A DNA stretch of 64,000 nt from Arthrobacter terricola. GTDB lineage: Bacteria > Actinomycetota > Actinomycetes > Actinomycetales > Micrococcaceae. The notes beneath the pieces are model-generated. The model searched no databases. It saw only the letters and a program-made list of their open reading frames with translations, and had not been told where the DNA came from. Positions 58,392-64,000 of this stretch are shown here, in pieces (the first letter of the stretch is position 1; each line of letters opens with the position of its first letter). Location of the stretch: positions 1 to 64,000 of the forward strand of contig NZ_SMRU01000030.1 in the NCBI RefSeq assembly GCF_004354015.1. The letters are read 5' to 3'. Made by a program: the position numbers and the translations under genes.

Positions 58392-59732
58392 ATGGACCGC
58401 CAGCAAGAGTTCGTTCTGCGAACTATCGAAGAGCGTGATGTGCGCTTCGTACGCTTGTGGTTTACCGACGTCGTCGGTTCCCTGAAATCGGTTGCGCTGG
58501 CTCCCGCGGAAGTAGAAGGCGCCTTCGAAGAGGGGCTGGGTTTCGACGGTTCCGCTATTGAGGGACTCGCCCGCGTGTTCGAATCCGACATGCTGGCCCA
58601 GCCCGATCCCTCCACTTTCCAGATCCTGCCCTGGCGCGGCGAAACGGAGCAGACATCCAGGATGTTCTGCGACATCCTCACTCCGGACGGCGAGCCATCC
58701 GCGGCCGATCCCCGGAATGTTCTAAAGCGCACGCTCGCCAAGGCGGCGGACATGGGGTTCACGTGCTACACGCACCCTGAGATCGAGTTCTACCTCTTGA
58801 AGTCCCAGGACCTCGATCCCAACGGCGTTCCCGTACCGGTCGACGAGGGCGGGTACTTCGACCACGTGCCCGGCGGCGTGGCCCAGGATTTCCGCCGTAC
58901 CGCGGTGACCATGCTTGAGTCCGTGGGGATCTCCGTGGAGTTCAGCCACCACGAAGGTGGGCCGGGCCAGAACGAGATCGACCTTCGCTACGCGGACGCC
59001 CTCCAGACGGCGGACAACATCATGACGTTCCGCACGGTCATCAAGGAAGTGGCCCTGCAGCAAGGCACCTACGCCACGTTCATGCCCAAGCCCTTCACGG
59101 ACCACCCGGGGTCCGGCATGCACACACACTTCTCCTTGTTCGAAGGCGACACGAACGCCTTCTACGAAGCTGGGGCCGAATTCCAGTTGTCCCGCAGCGC
59201 CCGGCAATTCATTGCCGGCATCCTCCGGCACGCACCCGAGTTCACTGCTGTCACCAACCAGTTCGTCAATTCGTACAAGCGGCTCTGGGGTGGCGGGGAA
59301 GCTCCGAGCTATTTGAGCTGGGGCCACAACAACCGCTCCGCGCTGGTCCGTGTTCCCCTGTACAAGCCGGGCAAGGGCCAGTCCGCCAGGATCGAATACC
59401 GCGGCATCGACTCGGCCACCAACCCCTATCTTGCCTATGCCGTGCTGCTTGGCGCCGGACTTAAGGGCATCGAGGAAGGGTACGAGCTTCCCGCCGCGGC
59501 CGAAGATGACGTTTGGTCGCTGACCTCCGCGGAACGGAAGGCGATGGGCCACGCTCCGTTGCCGGCGAGCCTTCACGACGCCATCCGGGCCATGGAAGAT
59601 TCGGAGCTTGTGGCGGACATCCTTGGTGAGCAGGTCTTTGACCACTTCCTGCGGAACAAGCGCGCGGAATGGCAGGATTACCGCCTCCAAGTCACGCCTT
59701 ACGAGCTCAAGCGCAACCTCGGCATCCTCTAG
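58392..59732 (+). CDS. glnA2: Glutamine synthetase-like protein GlnA2
   Basis: 446 residues, type I glutamine synthetase fold: N-terminal LWFTDVVGSLKSVAL, beta-grasp GFDGSAIEG, metal site HPEIEFYLL, then HHEGGPGQNEIDLRY and the ATP loop HTHFSLF. The adenylylation loop of GlnA1 (DLYELPAEE) is replaced by GYELPAAAEDD, so it may not be controlled by GlnE the same way. M. tuberculosis glnA2 is Rv2222c, beside glnE. Whether it makes glutamine or acts on another amine cannot be settled here. It lies 4 bp before glnE. Confidence 0.93.
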   Translation: MDRQQEFVLRTIEERDVRFVRLWFTDVVGSLKSVALAPAEVEGAFEEGLGFDGSAIEGLARVFESDMLAQPDPSTFQILPWRGETEQTSRMFCDILTPDGEPSAADPRNVLKRTLAKAADMGFTCYTHPEIEFYLLKSQDLDPNGVPVPVDEGGYFDHVPGGVAQDFRRTAVTMLESVGISVEFSHHEGGPGQNEIDLRYADALQTADNIMTFRTVIKEVALQQGTYATFMPKPFTDHPGSGMHTHFSLFEGDTNAFYEAGAEFQLSRSARQFIAGILRHAPEFTAVTNQFVNSYKRLWGGGEAPSYLSWGHNNRSALVRVPLYKPGKGQSARIEYRGIDSATNPYLAYAVLLGAGLKGIEEGYELPAAAEDDVWSLTSAERKAMGHAPLPASLHDAIRAMEDSELVADILGEQVFDHFLRNKRAEWQDYRLQVTPYELKRNLGIL

Positions 59733-59735
59733 ACC

Positions 59736-62700
59736 GTGAGTGTGAGCCTGGCCCGCCGGCTCATTTCGGCCGGCTTCAGCGATCTTGAGAAGGGCGAGCG
59801 GTTCCTGGCTGCCCCGGAGCTCGAGGGCATTGAGCAGGAGACGATCTTTGCCGGCTTGCACCTGAGCGCCAACCCGGACACAGCACTCCAATCGCTCGTT
59901 CGGCTCATCGAGAAGCACCCTAGCCTCAGGCAACTGGCGGGGGAGGACACAGACCGGAGCGAGCCGCTTTACCGCTTGCTCGGGGCGTCCGAGGCTTTAG
60001 GTGAGTTCCTCATCAGGCATCCGGAACACCTGGACGTGTTCGACGTCCGAGTCAGTCCGGAACCCATGCCGGCTGACGCCGGTGAGTTGAGGATGAAGCT
60101 GCTGCGTTCCGTCCAGGCCGACCCCAATTCACTCCGGCCCGTTGCCGGAATGACAGGCCCGGCCGCTTACGCTGCACTCCGGACGGCCTATCGGCGGGGC
60201 CTCACCGAGCTGGCCATCAAGGACTTGTGCGCCGCGAGCCCCCAGGACTTCATGCCTGCGGTGGGCGCCGAGCTGGCGGACCTCGCCGGCGCGGCGATCG
60301 AAGCCGCTTTGGCGGTAGCCAGGGCCGAAGCCGCCGGTTCCTTCGACGCCGCCGAAGTTGCCGCCGTCGGGCTCTCTGTCATTGGCATGGGTAAGTGCGG
60401 CGCCCGCGAACTCAACTACATTTCCGACGTCGACGTCATCTATGTCATTGAAGCGTCCGGGCTCGAGGACGCCAGGGCGGCGACGATCGGGACGGTGCTG
60501 GCAGCCGGAATTTCCCGCGCCATTTCCTCGACCGGAACCGAACCCGGGCTATGGGAAGTCGATGCGAACCTTCGGCCCGAGGGGAAATCAGGCCCGCTGG
60601 TCCGGACCCTGCCGTCGCACTTGAGCTATTACGCGAAGTGGGCTGAAAGCTGGGAGTTCCAGGCGCTCCTCAAAGCGCGGACCATCGCCGGCGACAAGGA
60701 TCTCGGGGCGCGCTACGAGCAGGCGGTCCAGCCCCTGGTCTGGGCGTCGGCGGGCAGGGAAGGCTTCGTGGAGTCCGTCCAAGCCATGCGTCGGCGGGTC
60801 ACGAACAACATCGCGCCCGCCGAAGAACAGCGCCAAATCAAGCTAGGCCCGGGCGGGCTGCGCGACGTCGAATTCACGGTCCAGCTCCTGCAGCTCGTTC
60901 ACGGCAAATCGGACGAGACACTGCGTTGCCGGGACACCACGTCCGCGATCTCTGCGCTGTCCGCGGGCGGCTACATTGGCAGGGTGGACGCTGCGGCCTT
61001 CGACGCGGCCTACCGTTACTTGCGTGTCCTGGAGCACCGCATCCAGTTGTTCCAGATGCGCCGCACCCACTTGATGCCCACCAGCCAGGAATCCTTGCGG
61101 TTCCTCGCCAAGGCGGTTCTCGGACCGTTTTCCACCGGCCGGCCGCACCCGGACGCCCTCGTGGAGACCTGGCAGAAAACCAAACGCTCAGTGCGGGAGC
61201 TTCATGACCGGATCTTCTACCGTCCCCTCCTCAATACTGCCGCGAAGCTGAGCACCGAGGACGCCAGGCTCACCCCGGAAGCGGCCCAGGGCCGCCTCGC
61301 CGCACTCGGCTACCGGGACCCACAGGGTGCGATGCGCCACATTGAAGCGTTGACGGCGGGGGTCAGTCGTCGGGCCGCTTTGCAGCGGCAGCTTCTTCCC
61401 ATCCTTCTCGGCTGGCTCGCCGAAGGCGTGGATCCCGACGCCGGCCTGCTCGCCTTCCGCCGCGTCAGCGAAGCGCTGGGCACCACCCACTGGTACCTCG
61501 GGATGCTGCGCGACTCCCAAGCGGCGGCCGAGCGGCTTTGCCACATGCTCTCGAACTCCCGATTGATTGCCGACCTTCTGGAGGTTTCCCCGGAATCCGT
61601 CGCCTGGCTGGGGACGGACAAGGACCTCATGCCCCTTGGCTTCGAGGCCCAGTGGCAGGAAATCCAATCGAAGATGTCGCGCCACGCCGAGCCCGAGAAC
61701 GCGATGCGGCTCATCCGGCTCATCCGCCGTCGCGAGATCCTCCGGATCGCCATCGCCGACAGTTCCGGGCTCGTCGAACAGGACGCGGTGGGGACCGCAC
61801 TGGCCGACGTCGACCGGGCGGCGGTTCTGGGTGCCCTCCACGTCGCCGAAGGCATTGTCTCCGCGGAGGGACCACTCAAGACCCAGGTGCTCGTGGTGGC
61901 GATGGGCCGGCAGGGAGGGCGCGAAATCGGCTACGGCTCGGACGCCGATGTCATGTACGTCCACCGGGCATTGCCCGGGGTGGGCGATGATGAAGCGCAG
62001 CAGCAAGCACGTGCAATCGTGGGACATATTTCCACGTTGCTGACCCAGCCCCTCAAACCGGCCATCCGGGCTGAGCGGGTCCTGACAGTGGACGCGGATC
62101 TTCGCCCGGAGGGGAAGAACGGCGCCATGGTCCGATCCATCGAGTCTTACGCGGAGTATTACCGGCGATGGTCGCTCATCTGGGAAGCGCAAGCGCTGCT
62201 GCGGGCCCAGCCGATGGCCGGGTCAGATGCCTTGGCCGGGGCATTCCTCCGGCTCATCAATCCCATCCGCTACCCGGAGTCGCTCGCCGACACCGATGTC
62301 CGGGAAATCCGTCGAATCAAAGCCCGTGTGGAGTCCGAGAGACTGCCCCGCGGAGCCGATCCCGCGCGGCATGTGAAGCTTGGCAGGGGTGGACTGAGCG
62401 ACGTCGAGTGGCTGGTGCAGTTGCTTCAACTTCAGCACGCAGCCAAGCACCCGCAGCTCAGGACGACGTCAACCCTGGAAGCCCTTGACGCCATTCGCAC
62501 CCTGGGACTCATACCCAAGGGCGAAGCCGCCCTGTTGCGCGAAGCATGGCGCCTCGCGAGCCGGATCCGCTCCGCGAACGTCATTTGCACGGGCCGGGCT
62601 TCCGACGTCCTGCCTGCCTCGAGGCGGGACTTGGAATCGGTGGCCCGCTGGTGCGGCTACGCACCCGGGCAGGCCGGGGTGTTCGAAGAAGACTACTTGC

Positions 62701-62753
62701 GTCTGAGTCGTCGGGCACGGGCGGTGTTCGAAAAGCAGTTCTACGGCCAGTGA
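59736..62753 (+). CDS. glnE: Bifunctional glutamine synthetase adenylyltransferase/adenylyl-removing enzyme
   Basis: 1005 residues. Two nucleotidyltransferase halves each have the G-M/R-G-x-E-x-x-SDxD motif: GMGKCGARELNYISDVD (217-233) and GRQGGREIGYGSDADV (724-739). A helical regulatory region links them. One half removes and the other adds AMP at the tyrosine of GlnA1, in response to nitrogen status. GTG 59736 follows glnA2 by 3 bases (GTG 59742 is possible). Its target gene glnA1 lies 630 bp away in opposite orientation. Confidence 0.97.
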   Translation: MSVSLARRLISAGFSDLEKGERFLAAPELEGIEQETIFAGLHLSANPDTALQSLVRLIEKHPSLRQLAGEDTDRSEPLYRLLGASEALGEFLIRHPEHLDVFDVRVSPEPMPADAGELRMKLLRSVQADPNSLRPVAGMTGPAAYAALRTAYRRGLTELAIKDLCAASPQDFMPAVGAELADLAGAAIEAALAVARAEAAGSFDAAEVAAVGLSVIGMGKCGARELNYISDVDVIYVIEASGLEDARAATIGTVLAAGISRAISSTGTEPGLWEVDANLRPEGKSGPLVRTLPSHLSYYAKWAESWEFQALLKARTIAGDKDLGARYEQAVQPLVWASAGREGFVESVQAMRRRVTNNIAPAEEQRQIKLGPGGLRDVEFTVQLLQLVHGKSDETLRCRDTTSAISALSAGGYIGRVDAAAFDAAYRYLRVLEHRIQLFQMRRTHLMPTSQESLRFLAKAVLGPFSTGRPHPDALVETWQKTKRSVRELHDRIFYRPLLNTAAKLSTEDARLTPEAAQGRLAALGYRDPQGAMRHIEALTAGVSRRAALQRQLLPILLGWLAEGVDPDAGLLAFRRVSEALGTTHWYLGMLRDSQAAAERLCHMLSNSRLIADLLEVSPESVAWLGTDKDLMPLGFEAQWQEIQSKMSRHAEPENAMRLIRLIRRREILRIAIADSSGLVEQDAVGTALADVDRAAVLGALHVAEGIVSAEGPLKTQVLVVAMGRQGGREIGYGSDADVMYVHRALPGVGDDEAQQQARAIVGHISTLLTQPLKPAIRAERVLTVDADLRPEGKNGAMVRSIESYAEYYRRWSLIWEAQALLRAQPMAGSDALAGAFLRLINPIRYPESLADTDVREIRRIKARVESERLPRGADPARHVKLGRGGLSDVEWLVQLLQLQHAAKHPQLRTTSTLEALDAIRTLGLIPKGEAALLREAWRLASRIRSANVICTGRASDVLPASRRDLESVARWCGYAPGQAGVFEEDYLRLSRRARAVFEKQFYGQ

Positions 62754-63313
62754 AATCGCCAGCACTGAGAACGGCTGAGACAGTGTGGCTGATTCCCCTG
62801 AAGAGCCTTGACGACGACGCGCTAGCTATAACGTTGGGCGAGGCCGCCAACATGGAACTGGCTCCGGGCCAGGAAAGCTTCGTCGGCGATCCCTTCAAGA
62901 TGATGTTCGCGGGCCTCCAGGATGAAAGCCGGCAGCCGTACCTCATTGAGGCGGCCGGTGCTGCCGTCGGAGTCCTCACCTTGCAGTCGGGAGCCGCCAC
63001 GCTCGCGGGGTGGTCCGACGACGAATCGGCCTGGTTGCTTCGGGGCTTCGTGATCGACCGTCGTTGCCAGGGGAGGGGCCTGGGCTCCGCCGCGGCGGCC
63101 ACGGCTGTCCGGGAAGCGTTGAAGCTGACGGCCAGGCTGGGTGGCGGCCAGGCCGGCGTCGTACTCTCCGTCAACGAAGCCAATCCGGCAGCCCGTTCCG
63201 CGTATGAAAACGCCGGTTTCACGGAGACCGGCCGGTTCCTGGGCGGGTCCGCCGGACCACAGTGGACCATGTATCGGGCCTTCGAGGTTCCGAGGCACCC
63301 AGGCACTCGTTAG
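62750..63313 (+). CDS. GNAT family N-acetyltransferase
   Basis: 187 residues from GTG 62750, which overlaps the glnE stop by 4 bases. The frame is open 68 codons earlier inside glnE, which I read as a shadow. The acetyl-CoA loop RCQGRGLGSAAA (about 104-115) and the later NEANPAARSAYENAGF strand-helix mark the GNAT fold. The substrate is unknown. Coupling to glnE suggests co-expression, not necessarily a nitrogen role. Confidence 0.9.
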   Translation: MKSPALRTAETVWLIPLKSLDDDALAITLGEAANMELAPGQESFVGDPFKMMFAGLQDESRQPYLIEAAGAAVGVLTLQSGAATLAGWSDDESAWLLRGFVIDRRCQGRGLGSAAAATAVREALKLTARLGGGQAGVVLSVNEANPAARSAYENAGFTETGRFLGGSAGPQWTMYRAFEVPRHPGTR

Positions 63314-63325
63314 GCGACTTAAACG

Positions 63326-63359
63326 ACAGTGGCTCCCACCATTCGGTGGGAGCCACTGT
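63326..63359. terminator. Bidirectional terminator between the GNAT gene and glnA1
   Basis: A perfect 15-bp stem (63326-63340 with 63345-63359) closes an ATTC loop between two convergent genes. Confidence 0.9.
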
Positions 63360-63383
63360 TAGTCAACCGGCGACGGCCAGAGA

Positions 63384-64000
63384 CTAGACGCCGTAGTAGA
63401 GCTCGAACTCGTAGGGGTTCGGGCGCAGGGAGAGCGGGCGGATTTCGTTCTCGTACTTGTACTCGATCCAGGTGTCGATCAGGTCCTGGGTGAACACGCC
63501 ACCGGCCTGGAGGAACTCGTTGTCCTCGCGCAGGGCATCGAGGGCTTCCTCAAGCGAACCCGGAGCCTTGGGGATGTCCTTGGCTTCCTCGGCGGGGAGC
63601 TCGTAGAGGTCCTTGTCGATCGGTGCCGGGGGCTCGATGCGGTTGCGGATGCCGTCGATTCCTGCCATCAGCTGGGCAGCGAAGGCCAGGTACGGGTTCG
63701 AGGCGGGGTCCGGAGCGCGGAACTCGATGCGCTTGGCCTTCGGGTTGGAACCCGTGATCGGGATGCGGATACCGGCAGAGCGGTTACCCTGCGAGTAAAC
63801 CATGTTGACCGGAGCTTCGAAGCCCTTGACCAGGCGACGGTACGAGTTGACGGTCGGGTTGGTGAAGGCGAGAACTGCGCTGGAGTGCTTCAGCAGGCCG
63901 CCGATGTACCAACGTGCGGTGTCGGACAGGCCGGCGTAGCCCTTCTCGTCGTAGAACAGCGGTTCGCCGTTGCTCCACAGGGACTGGTGGCAGTGCATGC
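63384..64000 (-). CDS. glnA: Glutamine synthetase I (GlnA1), C-terminal part, cut by the window edge
   Basis: About 205 C-terminal residues of the roughly 475-residue dodecameric enzyme. It opens at the metal/ammonium region MHCHQSLW, continues through NPTVNSYRRLVKGFEAPV, RSAGIRIP and RIEFRAPDPASNPYLAFAA, and has the adenylylation loop DKDLYELPAEE with its tyrosine intact. It therefore should be a GlnE target. The C-terminus ends YEFELYYGV. The rest of the gene lies beyond 64000. Confidence 0.97.
   Translation of the reverse strand, partial: MHCHQSLWSNGEPLFYDEKGYAGLSDTARWYIGGLLKHSSAVLAFTNPTVNSYRRLVKGFEAPVNMVYSQGNRSAGIRIPITGSNPKAKRIEFRAPDPASNPYLAFAAQLMAGIDGIRNRIEPPAPIDKDLYELPAEEAKDIPKAPGSLEEALDALREDNEFLQAGGVFTQDLIDTWIEYKYENEIRPLSLRPNPYEFELYYGV

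Noticed and set aside
1..64000. CRISPR array, complete rRNA/tRNA genes, intact insertion sequences
   Set aside because: No evenly spaced repeats, no RNA gene other than the tRNA-Pro fragment, and no transposase-like protein were seen in the window.

Overview
The window is high-GC actinobacterial chromosome. Gene content and order fit a member of the Micrococcaceae close to Arthrobacter, Pseudarthrobacter or Paenarthrobacter. The evidence is GTG starts, several apparently leaderless genes, mycobacterial-type gene neighbourhoods (gcvH-garA-MerR-DUF151-MerR; aroG-pknL-Rv2175c-like-idsA; mraZ to wag31; glnA1-glnE-glnA2), a strictly polyphosphate/ATP-type glucokinase, and a MurE whose specificity loop is not the diaminopimelate type. 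No rRNA, complete tRNA, CRISPR array or intact insertion sequence was seen. The genus call is inference.

Layout. 1-500: the end of what looks like an integrated element. It holds a cut-off ORF, a perfect inverted repeat, and the 3' half of a tRNA-Pro(GGG) gene beginning at its anticodon loop, followed by that tRNA's terminator and an AT-rich palindrome. 0.5-3.3 kb: divergent marR/MFS exporter pair and an Fpg/Nei glycosylase. 3.4-6.6 kb: gcvH, the FHA protein GarA/OdhI, the FtsR-type MerR regulator, a DUF151 protein and a second MerR regulator. 6.7-13.1 kb: an orphan ParA, pyruvate carboxylase and a long-chain acyl-CoA synthetase. 13.3-18.8 kb: a ROK glucokinase, a small membrane protein, two esterase-like hydrolases (one with the catalytic serine region deleted), a PlsC acyltransferase and class II DAHP synthase. 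18.9-26.1 kb: a PASTA-domain Ser/Thr kinase, a LysM/lytic transglycosylase exoprotein, an Rv2175c-like DNA-binding protein, a polyprenyl diphosphate synthase with a lipoprotein, and DNA polymerase IV.

26.4-46.7 kb is a complete division and cell wall (dcw) cluster: DUF3040, mraZ, rsmH, ftsL, ftsI, murE, murF, mraY, murD, ftsW, murG, murC, ftsQ, ftsZ, pgeF, yggS, sepF, yggT, wag31. Many genes overlap by 4-8 bases. 46.7-51.9 kb: lspA, rluD, dnaE. 51.9-55.1 kb: a flavin reductase, a membrane protein, hisD and nrdR. 55.2-58.2 kb: polyphosphate glucokinase, methionine aminopeptidase, a 54-residue protein and panB. 58.4-64 kb: glnA2, glnE, a GNAT enzyme and the 3' end of glnA1.

How it fits together. 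The regulators near the left end probably act on the cell cycle cluster: FtsR is an ftsZ activator in Corynebacterium, and the ftsZ promoter here carries a 23-bp palindrome whose half-site recurs upstream of the second MerR gene. GarA links Ser/Thr kinases such as the PASTA kinase to 2-oxoglutarate metabolism, and pyruvate carboxylase, glutamine synthetases and GlnE lie in the same carbon/nitrogen axis. Most of the window is conserved core. The best leads are the integration scar, the serine-less hydrolase, the shared FtsR-like half-sites, the NrdR boxes, repeated duplications of stop-codon tails, the MraZ box array and a structured mraZ-rsmH spacer. I saw no clearly new multi-gene system.
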